Assembly (NCBI RefSeq): GCF_945957345.1
Contig: NZ_CAMFKW010000001.1
Coordinates: 120,007 to 184,006 of the forward strand
Direction of reading: 5' to 3'
Length of the DNA: 64,000 nt
DNA from: an uncultured Allobosea sp.
GTDB taxonomy: Bacteria > Pseudomonadota > Alphaproteobacteria > Rhizobiales > Beijerinckiaceae
The first letter of the stretch is position 1. Each line of letters starts with the position of its first letter. This document shows positions 25,903 to 34,247 of the stretch, one piece after another. The notes under the pieces are model-generated. The model was not told the origin of the DNA. It was given only the letters and a program-made list of their open reading frames with translations, and did not search any database. The position numbers and the translations under genes were made by a program.

Positions 25903-26103
25903 AAGAACTGACCCCGGCGCGCACCAGCGATGCGGCCGGCGCGCCTTCACGGATTCGTCAAATGAGAGCGATAATCGCCGAAGGCTGCCGTTCATCTTTC
26001 GCTCATCGGCTTTTGAGACCCTCTCATTCCACGGAGGGACGAGCCCATGCGGTGGGATGGTGTCGCGCGGCGAGCCTTTGGTCTCGGCGGAGGTGGTGCC
26101 GCA

Positions 26104-27081
26104 ATGAATGACATGCGCCCGGTCGAGGGTCAGCCGGCCCTGATCAGGCCAAAGATCGGCCTCGCGCTCGGCGGCGGCGCTGCGCGCGGCTGGGCCCATA
26201 TCGGCGCACTTGAAGTGCTCGTCGAAGCCGGTTTCGCTCCCGATGTCATTGCTGGAACCTCGATCGGCGCCGTGGTCGGCGGCTGCCTCGCCGCCGGCAA
26301 GCTGCCCGAGCTCACCGAATTCGCCACCAGCATGACCAAGCGCCGCATCGTCGGCCTGATGGATTTCCACATCGGCGGCGCCGGCCTGATCGCCGGCGGG
26401 CGCCTGAAGCGCCTGCTGGATCAGCACCTGAACGGCATCCGGATCGAGGACCTGAACCATCGCTTCGTCGCCGTCGCGACCGAGCTCGGCTTCGGCCACG
26501 AAATCTGGCTGACGCACGGCCCGCTGGTCGAGGCGCTGACAGCCTCCTACGCCCTGCCCGGCATCTTCGACCCCGTGAAGCTTGGCGGCCGCTGGCTGAT
26601 GGATGGCGCGCTGGTCAACCCCGTTCCAGTCACGGCGGCACGCGCGCTTGGCGCCGATGTCGTGATCTGCGTCAATCTCAACAGCGACCTCACCGGCCGC
26701 GGCACCACCATCCAGGATCAGAGCGCCGATCCCGATCCGCTCATGCCGGAATTGCAGGTCCAGCCGGAACCACGCTGGTATGACGGGATCAGCGGCGCAG
26801 CCAAGCGCGTCCGCAACATCGTCGGCCGCCCGGCCGAGAACCGCCCCGGCCTCGCCGGGGTGATGATCGACGCCTTCAACATCACGCAGGACCGGATTTC
26901 GCGCTCGCGGCTGGCGGGCGATCCGCCGGACGTGATGATCGGCCCGAAGCTCGGCCGCATCGGCCTGTTCGATTTCCACCGCGCCGGCGAGACGATCGAG
27001 CTCGGACGGCAGGCGGCGCGACGGTCGCTCGACGACATCGCCGCTCTCGTCGCGGCAAACCACATCATGCCGGAGAGCTGA
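26104..27081 (+). CDS. Patatin-like phospholipase (RssA type)
   Basis: The 325-residue protein has the patatin oxyanion loop GLALGGGAARGWAHIGALEVL (about 18-38), the nucleophile elbow GTSIG (about 51-55) and the catalytic aspartate in MDGALVNP (about 172-179). This is a Ser-Asp dyad lipase or esterase of the RssA/NTE kind acting on membrane lipids from the cytoplasmic side. The ATG at 26104 has GGAGG ten bases upstream; the frame begins at 26047. The 200-base gap before it holds no clear gene. Confidence 0.88.
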   Translation: MNDMRPVEGQPALIRPKIGLALGGGAARGWAHIGALEVLVEAGFAPDVIAGTSIGAVVGGCLAAGKLPELTEFATSMTKRRIVGLMDFHIGGAGLIAGGRLKRLLDQHLNGIRIEDLNHRFVAVATELGFGHEIWLTHGPLVEALTASYALPGIFDPVKLGGRWLMDGALVNPVPVTAARALGADVVICVNLNSDLTGRGTTIQDQSADPDPLMPELQVQPEPRWYDGISGAAKRVRNIVGRPAENRPGLAGVMIDAFNITQDRISRSRLAGDPPDVMIGPKLGRIGLFDFHRAGETIELGRQAARRSLDDIAALVAANHIMPES

Positions 27082-27130
27082 CGCTCTCCGGCCTCTTCGA
27101 TCGAGCGTTGATTTTGCGCTGAAACACGCC

Positions 27131-27226
27131 GTCATCCGGGGCTTGACCCGGGATCCATGCCGGAGCGCCTCCAATCGAGGTTCTGGCATGGATCCCGGCT
27201 CTACACTTCGCTCCGGCCGGGATGAC
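27131..27226. repeat. 96-bp palindromic intergenic element
   Basis: GTCATCC (27131-27137) pairs with GGATGAC (27220-27226) at the outside, and GGGATCCATGCC (27150-27161) pairs perfectly with GGCATGGATCCC (27185-27196) inside. The element lies between the convergent patatin and CBS genes and resembles the other large palindromes at 16.3 and 20.8 kb in its CCGGG(T/G)CTTGACCCGGG-type core. Confidence 0.88.
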
Positions 27227-27259
27227 CCGCGTTTCAATGGAAACGCGAACAGGCTTCCA

Positions 27260-27691
27260 TCAGGCCATCGCGATATAGTCGCGCATCGCCTTGCTCTCGG
27301 CCTCGATCGCGGCGACCCGGTGCTTCACCACGTCGCCGATCGAGACGATGCCGGTGACGCGCCCGTTCTCCACGACCGGAACGTGGCGGAAGCGCCCGGT
27401 CGTCATGATCTCCATCAGTTCGTCGACGCTGGTCTGCGGCCGGCAGGTCACGACCTTCGAGGTCATCGAGCGCGAGACCGCGCTCTCCAGTGCGCTGGGG
27501 CCCAGCTCACCGAGCGCCCGGATGATGTCGCGCTCGGACAGGATGCCCACCAGCGCCCCGTCCGCTCCCATGACGACGACGGCACCGATGCGCTTCTCGC
27601 TCAACGTGCGGATCGCCTCGGCCAGCGTCCGATGCGGCTGCACCGAGATCACATCGTGTCCCTTGCCGCTCAGCAACTGCTCGACATTCAT
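27260..27691 (-). CDS. Stand-alone CBS domain-pair protein
   Basis: The 143-residue protein consists of two CBS motifs (about 8-60 and 73-128). Typical strings are IGAVVVMGADGALVGILSERDIIRAL and FRHVPVVENGRVTGIVSIGDVVK, the latter ending each motif with the G-D/E-x(D/V) pattern. Such pairs bind adenine nucleotides and act as energy or redox sensors; the partner is unknown. GGAGGG stands six bases before the ATG at 27691. The open frame upstream (to 27943) runs over the rhomboid stop and is not used. Confidence 0.9.
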   Translation of the reverse strand: MNVEQLLSGKGHDVISVQPHRTLAEAIRTLSEKRIGAVVVMGADGALVGILSERDIIRALGELGPSALESAVSRSMTSKVVTCRPQTSVDELMEIMTTGRFRHVPVVENGRVTGIVSIGDVVKHRVAAIEAESKAMRDYIAMA

Positions 27692-27887
27692 GGACAGTCC
27701 CTCCTCGCAGGCGCGCCGTCGCCGGCGCGCGGTTTCGCTGGAACTCCGCGAGGGCCGGCAAAACTCTTCATGCCGGGCCGGCTCGGGAAGTGCTTCGCAA
27801 TGGTGCGAGTGTGGGCGAAGACCTTGGCGCAGGCAAGGTTCACGGGAGCGCAATGCACTCAGGCTGCGGCCCGCCACGTAGCCAGCC

Positions 27888-28715
27888 TCAGCGCCCCTTC
27901 TGACCCCGGTCGAACAGCGGAAACAGCAGCAGGCCGACGACAAAGCCGCCGATATGCGCCTCCCAGGCGATGCTGGTCTCCTCGCCGAAGATCGGCACGA
28001 GCCCGGCGCCGAACAGGATATTCGTCACGAACCAGATCGCGATGAACAGCAGCGCGCGCGAGTTGCGCCAGAGCTGCCCGAGAGGCTCGACCGGAATCGC
28101 GCGAACGACGGCATCGTTGCCGAGCTCGCCGAAGCGCAGGCCCGGCGCGAAGACGAAGCGGATGGCGGCTGCCGTCGCACCCGAAATGCCGGCCGAGGCG
28201 CCGACCAGCGGCAGCACGTCGAGATCCCGCGACCACCAATGCAGCAGCGCGCCACCGATGGTAGACAGCGCCATCAGGTTGAGGAAGCGCCCCGGCCCGA
28301 GCCTGCGGGCGACCGGGCTGCCGAAAGCCGCGAGCCAGACCGCATTGGAGACGAGGTGCAGCCAGGAGCCGTGCAGGAAGCCGTAGGTCAGGACCGTCCA
28401 GAGCCGGACGCCGCCATCGGCCAGCAGCAGCCTGACGAGTTGCAGCCGCTCCGCGACATCCTGCCCAGCCGTGGTCTGCGCCATCGCGCCGACGACATCG
28501 TCGATTCGCCCTGGCGAAAGCCAGAGCGTCAATCTGGCCGGCACGAAAGCAAACCAGGACATCAGGACATAGTCGTCATAATCCGACAGCAGCGAGCGGC
28601 CGGCCTGGATCAGCACCAGCGCCGCCAGCAGCCAGACCACGACCGAAGGCAGGTTGAAGACGGGCTCGCGCCCCGGCGGGGAAGGACGTTGGGAGGAAGG
28701 ATCTTGGGAAGCCAT
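27888..28715 (-). CDS. Rhomboid-family intramembrane serine protease
   Basis: The 275-residue inner-membrane protein has six or seven membrane segments. The catalytic pair is Ser 174 in GASAGISG (172-179) and His 254 in WEAHIGG, with the helper Asn 124 and His 120 in HGSWLHLVSNA. Rhomboids cut other membrane proteins within the bilayer; the target here is unknown. The ATG at 28715 gives a short polar N-terminus and is preferred, though no strong ribosome site is visible. It would be cotranscribed toward the CBS gene but is 196 bases away. Confidence 0.9.
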   Translation of the reverse strand: MASQDPSSQRPSPPGREPVFNLPSVVVWLLAALVLIQAGRSLLSDYDDYVLMSWFAFVPARLTLWLSPGRIDDVVGAMAQTTAGQDVAERLQLVRLLLADGGVRLWTVLTYGFLHGSWLHLVSNAVWLAAFGSPVARRLGPGRFLNLMALSTIGGALLHWWSRDLDVLPLVGASAGISGATAAAIRFVFAPGLRFGELGNDAVVRAIPVEPLGQLWRNSRALLFIAIWFVTNILFGAGLVPIFGEETSIAWEAHIGGFVVGLLLFPLFDRGQKGR

Positions 28716-29116
28716 TTGGCCGTCACACTTGCCGAAGCGTCCGCAGGGCGCAAGCGGCGGGCATATCACGAAAAAGGGGAGCGGCTTGCGCCGTCCCCTT
28801 TTCCGCCGGCTGTGACGCCGCCCGGTTGTGCCGGACGGCAGGCTCACGCCCCCTCCACCTCTTCCTGCGTACGCTGTCGGCGTCCGCGAATTCCGGCGCA
28901 ATTCATGCGCATTTTAACGATCATCCACAATCGTAACACTTGGTTAACCCTAACGGCCCGGTCGCCTCCCCCGACTCAGCGGGGGGTGGCAAGACGGCAC
29001 GGCGGATGCGTCCTCGATTCTTCCAGGGACTGATTCGTCCTCCTTTCGAACGGATCCGCGTCATCTTCGAACGCCGGGCCGCTCCAGGGAGAGACACCGG
29101 GCGATATGGGCACAGA

Positions 29117-29686
29117 ATGAAGAACGCGAGCACACGTCTGGTTTTCGAATATTGGGACACGCTACGCGGCGAGCGGGCCGCGCCGGAGCGTGGCGAAATC
29201 GAGCCCGGAGCGTTGCGGCATGCCCTCGCGGATACGTTCGTCCTCGAGAACGAGCCGATCGGCCCGGTCTTTCGGCTCGCGGGAACACGGCTTTGCGCCC
29301 TGATCGGCCAGGAATTGCGCGGGCGCGCCTTCACGGCGCTTTGGCCCGATGTCGAGGCCCAGGGCGACATGCGCCGCCTCGTCCAGACCGTGATGGACGA
29401 GAGCGCGGGAGCCGTCGCCGGCCTCTCCGGCAAATCGGTCACCGGCACGCCGATCTATCTCGAGCTGCTGCTGCTGCCGCTGCGCTATCGCGGGCGGACG
29501 CATGCCCGCGTGCTCGGCGCGCTGTCCCCGGCCCTGTCGCCGGATTGGCTCGGCCTGGACACGATCGAATCGATGCGAATGATCTCGCTCAGGATGCTCT
29601 GGCCTGCGGCGACCGCGCGCCCCCCCGTCGCGCCACGCCGTGCCGAACCGCCCCGCCTCGTGGTATTGCCGGGTGGGCGGGCCTGA
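29117..29686 (+). CDS. PAS_5 domain protein
   Basis: The 189-residue soluble protein matches the PAS_5 group found in Hyphomicrobiales. It starts RLVFEYWDTLRGERAAPERGEI, then LADTFVLENE and the PIYLELLLLPLRYRG strand pair. It is likely a sensor of an unidentified small ligand, lacking an output domain. The start ATG at 29117 is the first that begins the family-typical sequence; the ribosome site is poor (GGGCACAGA). The PilZ gene starts 60 bases later on the same strand, so c-di-GMP signalling is a plausible shared context. Confidence 0.75.
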   Translation: MKNASTRLVFEYWDTLRGERAAPERGEIEPGALRHALADTFVLENEPIGPVFRLAGTRLCALIGQELRGRAFTALWPDVEAQGDMRRLVQTVMDESAGAVAGLSGKSVTGTPIYLELLLLPLRYRGRTHARVLGALSPALSPDWLGLDTIESMRMISLRMLWPAATARPPVAPRRAEPPRLVVLPGGRA

Positions 29687-29746
29687 GCGGAACGATCCGT
29701 TAACCCAAACCCGCCTAGGATCGCTAGGGAATCCAGGTCGGTATTG

Positions 29747-30361
29747 ATGTTGAGCGCCCTCAAGACGCCCCGTACGGCTGCCTACCCTGCCGAGCGCAGG
29801 CGGCATCATCGTATGAAGGTCGTGCTGTTGGGCCGCTATATGCTCCCGAACCGCATGGAATACCCCTGCCAGACGATCGACATCTCGCCCGGCGGCCTCC
29901 ATCTCGCGGCGCCGGCCAAGGCCAAGCCCGGCGAGCGTGTCATCGTCTATCTCGAGCATCTCGGCCGTATCGAAGGCAGTTGCGTTCGCACCACCGCCGA
30001 AGGCTTCGCGATGACCATCACCGCGACCAGCCGCAAGCGCGAGAAGTTCACGGCGCAATTGACCTGGCTCGCCAACCGCGAGGAACTCGGGCTGCCCGAG
30101 GACCGCCGCCACGAGCGCATCGTGCCGCGCAACCCGCGCTCGACACTTGTGATGGAGGACGGTAGCGAGCATATCGTGCGCGTCATCGACATCTCGCTCT
30201 CGGGCGCCGCGTTCTCCAGCGAGCTCGACCTGCCGCTCAACACGCCGGTTCGGCTCGGAACCACGCCGGCCCGGGTCGTGCGCCGTTTCGACGGCGGCTA
30301 TGCCGCCGAGTTCCGCTTCCCCCTCTCGGCCGATCTGCTCGACGAGAACCTGGAGCTCTGA
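29747..30361 (+). CDS. Tandem PilZ domain protein
   Basis: The 204-residue protein contains two PilZ domains. Domain 1 begins RRRHHRMKV and has DISPGGLHL (about 46-54); domain 2 begins RRHERIVPR (about 119-127) and has DISLSGAAF (about 148-156). The RxxxR and D/NxSxxG pairs are those that bind cyclic di-GMP. It should act as a c-di-GMP receptor, with the motility, cellulose or other output unknown. A GACGCCG/CGGCGTC hairpin (30360-30379) directly follows the stop and separates it from the convergent GST gene. Confidence 0.85.
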   Translation: MLSALKTPRTAAYPAERRRHHRMKVVLLGRYMLPNRMEYPCQTIDISPGGLHLAAPAKAKPGERVIVYLEHLGRIEGSCVRTTAEGFAMTITATSRKREKFTAQLTWLANREELGLPEDRRHERIVPRNPRSTLVMEDGSEHIVRVIDISLSGAAFSSELDLPLNTPVRLGTTPARVVRRFDGGYAAEFRFPLSADLLDENLEL

Positions 30362-30379
30362 CGCCGCTTTCCCGGCGTC
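30360..30379. terminator. Short hairpin between convergent PilZ and GST genes
   Basis: GACGCCG (30360-30366) pairs with CGGCGTC (30373-30379). It has no T-tract, so its efficiency as a terminator is uncertain. Confidence 0.4.
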
Positions 30380-30393
30380 TCCCAGCCTGACCT

Positions 30394-31035
30394 TCAGATC
30401 GCGCGCCGTTTCATGTCCGCGGCCTTGAAGAGAGCCGCCTGGTCGGCCTGGGCCTTCCTGAAGGCCGGGCGATCGGTCGCGCGAAGAATATAGGCCTCGC
30501 TCGCCGGGCGATCGCCGAAGGCACGAACCTTCTCGACCCGCAGCACATCCGCCATCAGCAGGTCGGCCACGGTGAAACGACCAGCCGCAAGCCATTCCCG
30601 CTCGCTCAGAACCTGTTCGAGCTGGTCGAGGCGCTTGCCCATCCATCCCGTCAATTGATTGTCCGCAGCGCCGGTGACGGTCAGGAACCACCAGGGAACG
30701 GAGACCATCTCGATCGAATTGAGCGCAGCCAGAGTCCATTGCAGCGTCTCCGCTGCTCCGGCCGGGTCGAGCGGCATCAGCGTCTCGCTCTTCCGCGCCA
30801 GGTGCAGCAGCCCAGCCCCGCTCTCGAACAGCTTCACCTCGCCATCGTCCAGAAAGGGAATCTGGCCGAAAGGCTGCCGCGCGAGGTGATTGCTCTCGCG
30901 TCCGTCGAAGGGAACTGTGCGGACATCATAAGAGAGCCCTGCCTCCTCGCAGGCCCAGCGCAATCTGAGATCTCGCACGAAGCCCCAGACGGCCTCGGGC
31001 ACCCAGTCGTAAGTCCAGATCGTCAGTTCGCTCAT
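30394..31035 (-). CDS. Glutathione S-transferase-like protein
   Basis: The 213-residue protein has an N-terminal thioredoxin-like domain (about 1-80) with QIPFLDDGEVKLFESGAGLLHLA, the cis-Pro and Glu-Ser pair of GST G-sites. A helical C-terminal domain with AAGRFTVADLLMADVLR follows. It probably conjugates or reduces a substrate using glutathione. The N-terminal catalytic Tyr/Ser/Cys is not obvious. The ATG at 31035 gives MSELTIWTYDW, the usual opening. Confidence 0.82.
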   Translation of the reverse strand: MSELTIWTYDWVPEAVWGFVRDLRLRWACEEAGLSYDVRTVPFDGRESNHLARQPFGQIPFLDDGEVKLFESGAGLLHLARKSETLMPLDPAGAAETLQWTLAALNSIEMVSVPWWFLTVTGAADNQLTGWMGKRLDQLEQVLSEREWLAAGRFTVADLLMADVLRVEKVRAFGDRPASEAYILRATDRPAFRKAQADQAALFKAADMKRRAI

Positions 31036-31409
31036 CGCCGCAAGCCTTTCCAACCCATCCGCTGGAACAATCCCCCATCAGGGGCCGACGTTCCATGCCG
31101 CCCAGCCCTATCCGAAGCGCAACAACCCGCAACCTTCGGCAGAAAAACCCGCAGCCGAGGCCGCTCGGGGACCCGTTCGCGCGTTAACGGATGCGTAGGT
31201 TAATCGTCTCTTTCAGCACAACAAACAATTAATGGTTACCAATTGGTTTTATGATCAACGCAAATCGTTACTTCCGGTTTCGAACAAGGTTGATCCTGAT
31301 TTTTACTTGGGGCCAACCACGGCCGAATACATAAATTTGTACGTTTCCATTTCAGGCCGAATCCATTTGCCGCCGCGCATCGTCATCCCCGGGACAGAAA
31401 GGGGACGAC
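31036..31409. other. 374-base AT-rich intergenic region
   Basis: From about 31190 to 31370 the base composition is clearly lower in GC than the genes around it. It contains a perfect 10-base palindrome, ACCAATTGGT (31238-31247), with TATGAT just downstream (31249-31254). A short frame (31232-31486) overlaps the next gene and lacks a ribosome site. The region probably holds the promoter and a long leader of the transglutaminase-like protease gene. Confidence 0.55.
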
Positions 31410-32045
31410 ATGTTTTCACTTCATCGCAATCTGATTGGTACCGCTCTCGCCGCCATGGTCGTCATGACCGGCGCAGGCACGGCTAAGGCTCAGGGTTCGG
31501 CCGGCATTCCCGTCGCGAGCCTTCCGGCCGAAGCTTCCGGCGACGCCCGGGCGCCCTATGCCTGGACAGATTTCTGCAAGCGCATGCCGTCGGAATGCCG
31601 CGTCGACACCCGCGAGGCCGAGCGGATCACGCTCGATACCAAGCACTGGAAGACGATCGTCGGCGTCAACAATACCGTCAACCGCGAGATCGAGGCGATC
31701 ACGGACGAGGACCATTGGGGCGTCGTCGACCGCTGGGACATCCCGACCGATGGCAAGGGCGACTGCGAGGACTACGTGCTGCTGAAGCGCAAGCGTTTGG
31801 CCGAGGCCGGCCTGCCGCGCCGCGCCATGCTGGTCACCGTCGTGATCGATGAGGAGAATGCCGGCCATGCCGTGTTGATGATCCGCACCGATCGCGGCGA
31901 CTTCATCCTCGACAACAAGCGCAACGCGATCCTGCCCTGGAGCCAGACCGGCTACGTCTACGTCAAGCGCGAGTCGCAGTACCGCACGGGCTGGACCTCG
32001 CTCGGCGGCGCGCAGACCCCGACGGTCGCTTCGGTGCAGCGTTGA
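31410..32045 (+). CDS. Periplasmic transglutaminase-like cysteine peptidase (BTLCP)
   Basis: The 211-residue precursor has a signal peptide (about 1-28, ending AKAQ). The catalytic triad of bacterial transglutaminase-like cysteine proteases is complete: Cys 119 in GKGDCEDYVLLKR, His 153 in NAGHAVL and Asp 168 in FILDN. BTLCP proteins are linked to biofilm adhesin processing (LapG type) or to ligand-bound sensors; this one has no obvious partner nearby. AGGGGAC precedes the ATG at 31410. A hairpin at 32143-32173 ends the unit. Confidence 0.85.
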   Translation: MFSLHRNLIGTALAAMVVMTGAGTAKAQGSAGIPVASLPAEASGDARAPYAWTDFCKRMPSECRVDTREAERITLDTKHWKTIVGVNNTVNREIEAITDEDHWGVVDRWDIPTDGKGDCEDYVLLKRKRLAEAGLPRRAMLVTVVIDEENAGHAVLMIRTDRGDFILDNKRNAILPWSQTGYVYVKRESQYRTGWTSLGGAQTPTVASVQR

Positions 32046-32142
32046 TGAAGAATGCCGCAGCCCCGCTCGGGCCGCGGTAACGAGGACGGCGAGGCTCGGT
32101 CACGTCCCCACCCACCCGTCCCCAAGGATCGGGTTTCGCCAA

Positions 32143-32173
32143 GGGCCGGCTTTCCTCAACGGGGAGCCGGCCC
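32143..32173. terminator. Bidirectional hairpin between convergent genes
   Basis: GGGCCGGCT (32143-32151) pairs with AGCCGGCCC (32165-32173) over a 13-base loop between the stop of the BTLCP gene and the stop of the carbonic anhydrase gene. There is no clean T-tract. Confidence 0.55.
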
Positions 32174-32188
32174 GCTTCGTTTGGAGCA

Positions 32189-32719
32189 TCAGTCCAGTCG
32201 TTCGAGCCCGGCCGCGAATTGCCGCCAGCGCCGGACATAGGCCTGCGCCGAGGCGGTGATTCCTTCCGCCGCCTTGTCGTCGAGCGTCCGGATCGCGCGC
32301 GCCGGCGAGCCCACGATCAGCGAATTGTCGGGGAATTCCTTGCCTTCCGTCACCAGCGCATTCGCGCCGACAAGGCTGTTGCGGCCGATCTTCGCGCCAT
32401 TCAGCACGGTCGCGCCCATGCCGACGAGGCTGTTCTCGCCGATCGTGCAGCCATGCAGGATGGCGCGGTGGCCGATCGTACAATTGGCGCCGACCGTCAG
32501 CGGATAGCCCATATCGGTATGGAGCACGCAACCTTCCTGAAGATTGCTGCCCTCGCCGATGGTGATCCACTCGTTGTCGCCGCGCAGCACGGAGCCGAAC
32601 CAGATCCCGACGCCTTCAGCCAGCCGGACCCGGCCGATGACATGCGCATCGGGCGCGAGCCACCATTCGCCGGCTGCGGCGGTTTCAGGCCTGGTTCCAT
32701 CGAGCGCATAGAGGGGCAT
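32189..32719 (-). CDS. Gamma-class carbonic anhydrase-like protein
   Basis: The 176-residue protein is a left-handed parallel beta-helix of hexapeptide repeats (IGRVRLAEGVGIWFGSVLRGD, then IGEGSNLQEGCVLH and IGHRAILHG). The metal-type histidines are in HTDMG, IGHRAILHGC. It fits the gamma-carbonic anhydrase/YrdA group, trimeric and cytoplasmic; catalysis of CO2 hydration is not proven for many members. The start at 32719 gives the usual N-terminus (MPLYALDG). No operon partner is evident. Confidence 0.88.
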   Translation of the reverse strand: MPLYALDGTRPETAAAGEWWLAPDAHVIGRVRLAEGVGIWFGSVLRGDNEWITIGEGSNLQEGCVLHTDMGYPLTVGANCTIGHRAILHGCTIGENSLVGMGATVLNGAKIGRNSLVGANALVTEGKEFPDNSLIVGSPARAIRTLDDKAAEGITASAQAYVRRWRQFAAGLERLD

Positions 32720-32773
32720 CGGCTTGTCCTGACGGTTCGAGGCGTCAGGATTGCAGCCCGGCGGGGCCGGCCG

Positions 32774-33100
32774 TCAAGCGCCGAGGAAACGCAGCAGGTC
32801 GAGCACGACGCGACCGGAGACCAGGCTCCAGATACCGGCGCTCAGGCCCGCGAGCATGAGGAAAGACAACGGCCGCCCGTCACCCTGTCGGCCACGCATC
32901 GTATTGCGCAGGATCAGGAAGGGCGCGCTGAAGATAACCACCGGCACGCTGGCCACGGCAGCGAGCCCGCCGGTTTGCAGCAGCTTGAAATCGGCGCGCC
33001 GCCTCGTGAACAGCTCGAACGCACTGGCAAGCAGGCCGGCAAAGGCGAAGCCGAGAAACAGCGACTGCAACGCCTCGACGGCGGAAGGCTGGATGGTCAC
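32774..33100 (-). CDS. Small membrane protein, unknown function
   Basis: The 108-residue protein has three hydrophobic segments (about 14-30, 46-62 and 83-105). The loop NTMRGRQGDGRPLSFLMLAG between segments two and three is distinctive and looks conserved in type. I know it only as a Hyphomicrobiales membrane protein of unknown role. It lies upstream of the carbonic anhydrase gene on the same strand (54 bases) and divergent from the gene at 33264. Confidence 0.65.
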   Translation of the reverse strand: MTIQPSAVEALQSLFLGFAFAGLLASAFELFTRRRADFKLLQTGGLAAVASVPVVIFSAPFLILRNTMRGRQGDGRPLSFLMLAGLSAGIWSLVSGRVVLDLLRFLGA

Positions 33101-33175
33101 GAACGCAAACTCTCGACCCGAGCGACGGCCGAACCTGCCGCGCGGCCGGCGAACTGTGAAGGACAGAGTTTACCG

Positions 33176-33200
33176 ATGGTTAACCGTAGCGGCGCGGTTA
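33176..33200. promoter_or_regulatory. CtrA-like half-site and inverted repeat upstream of 33264
   Basis: ATGGTTAA (33176-33183, complement TTAACCAT) matches the CtrA half-site reported for alphaproteobacteria. TAACCG (33181-33186) and CGGTTA (33195-33200) form an overlapping inverted repeat. It lies between divergent genes, 64 bases before the next start. Confidence 0.3.
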
Positions 33201-33263
33201 TGGTTTACGCCCCATTAAGCCGTCAGTGATTCAGTGGTTGCCACTTGAGTACAAGGCACCGGA

Positions 33264-33983
33264 ATGACCGCATCGCTGCCCTATCATCGGCCCAGCCACC
33301 AGGCCGCCCATCTGACTTCCATGGTGCGCATGCGCCTGCAGCAGCACGCCGCTCCTCTGCCGCGTGCGGATGGTGCCTTGCTGAAGGCGGTACTGTTCAT
33401 CCTGATGGCGGGCACTTTGGCGACCGCCCTCGCCGTCTATCTCACCCATCGCCGCGACGAGCCGATAACGGCGCCGCAGCCGGCCCGCGTCGGTGATGTC
33501 GCATTGATGATCCCGAAGGACCTCACCGGCGTGGATGACGAGGGCGATACGAGCCGGCTCGTGGGCATGGTCCGCCTGCGCCTGGATTGGCCGAGCCTTG
33601 GCCCGGCCCAATTGGACAAGCGCAAGCGGCTGCTGATCACATTGAGCCCGCCCGACAAGGTCAACGAGCCGGCCCGGCAGCTCGCGACCTATGCCCGCTT
33701 CCTGACGCCGACAGTCTGGTCGAATCCCGGCGGCCTCGTGGTGCGCGGCTTCCGCAAGGGTTCGCCTTTCGAGAACGACGAGTTCTACGTCTCCGTCCCC
33801 GACGGAAAGGGCTTTGCCGCACGCTGCCCGATCGACACCGGCTCCGGGCTCGAGGAGCCCTGCCGCATCACCTTCCAGCATCGCAGCATGGATGTGAACA
33901 TCCGCTTCCCCCGCGCCATCATCGCCGACTGGGCGGTGATGCTGGGAGGCGTCAGGCGGACCCTCGACGGGCTGATCCGCTGA
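33264..33983 (+). CDS. Single-pass membrane protein, unknown function
   Basis: The 239-residue protein has a basic N-terminus, one membrane segment (about 40-60) and a soluble domain of about 175 residues, probably periplasmic. The soluble part has two cysteines (RCPIDTGSGLEEPC) close together, likely a disulfide. I do not recognise the family. The ATG at 33264 has GGCACCGGA before it. It ends at a perfect hairpin (33990-34012) shared with the convergent DUF3126 gene. Confidence 0.6.
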   Translation: MTASLPYHRPSHQAAHLTSMVRMRLQQHAAPLPRADGALLKAVLFILMAGTLATALAVYLTHRRDEPITAPQPARVGDVALMIPKDLTGVDDEGDTSRLVGMVRLRLDWPSLGPAQLDKRKRLLITLSPPDKVNEPARQLATYARFLTPTVWSNPGGLVVRGFRKGSPFENDEFYVSVPDGKGFAARCPIDTGSGLEEPCRITFQHRSMDVNIRFPRAIIADWAVMLGGVRRTLDGLIR

Positions 33984-33989
33984 CGCTTC

Positions 33990-34012
33990 GAGGAAGCCGG
34001 CTCGGCTTCCTC
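33990..34012. terminator. Perfect bidirectional hairpin between convergent genes
   Basis: GAGGAAGCCG (33990-33999) and CGGCTTCCTC (34003-34012) pair fully around GCT, seven bases after the stop of the membrane-protein gene and 22 bases before the DUF3126 stop. Confidence 0.75.
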
Positions 34013-34034
34013 CCAATAGCTGTGGCTGAGCGCC

Positions 34035-34247
34035 TCAGTCCTCGAGATCGACGTCGAGGATCGCCATGGTGAAGTTGAACGAGCGGTCGCCATCCTCGTC
34101 ATCGACATGGATGATGCCGATGAACTCCTCGCCCAGATAGACCTCGGCCGAGTCGGTCTTCTTCATCCGGGCGCGCACGCTGATGGCGTGGTTGTTGAAG
34201 GTGCGGCGCAGATAGCCTTCCAGCTTGGCGAGTTCTGTCTTGTCCAC
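34035..34247 (-). CDS. DUF3126 family protein
   Basis: The 70-residue acidic protein (VDKTELAKLEGYLRRTFN.. to ..FNFTMAILDVDLED) matches DUF3126, a small alphaproteobacterial family of unknown function. The start is a GTG at 34247 with AGGACC just upstream, because the family begins with this Asp-Lys-Thr-Glu-type sequence. The same frame stays open to 35438 but the upstream part is the antisense of the serine hydrolase gene. Its leader is shared with that divergent gene. Confidence 0.85.
   Translation of the reverse strand: MDKTELAKLEGYLRRTFNNHAISVRARMKKTDSAEVYLGEEFIGIIHVDDEDGDRSFNFTMAILDVDLED

Noticed and set aside
25889..26107. 72-codon frame between hisI and the patatin gene
   Set aside because: It starts inside hisI, has no ribosome site and ends at the patatin start; nothing supports it as a gene.
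31232..31486. 84-codon plus-strand frame before the BTLCP gene
   Set aside because: It lacks a ribosome site, overlaps the signal peptide of the next gene out of frame and has no recognisable pattern.
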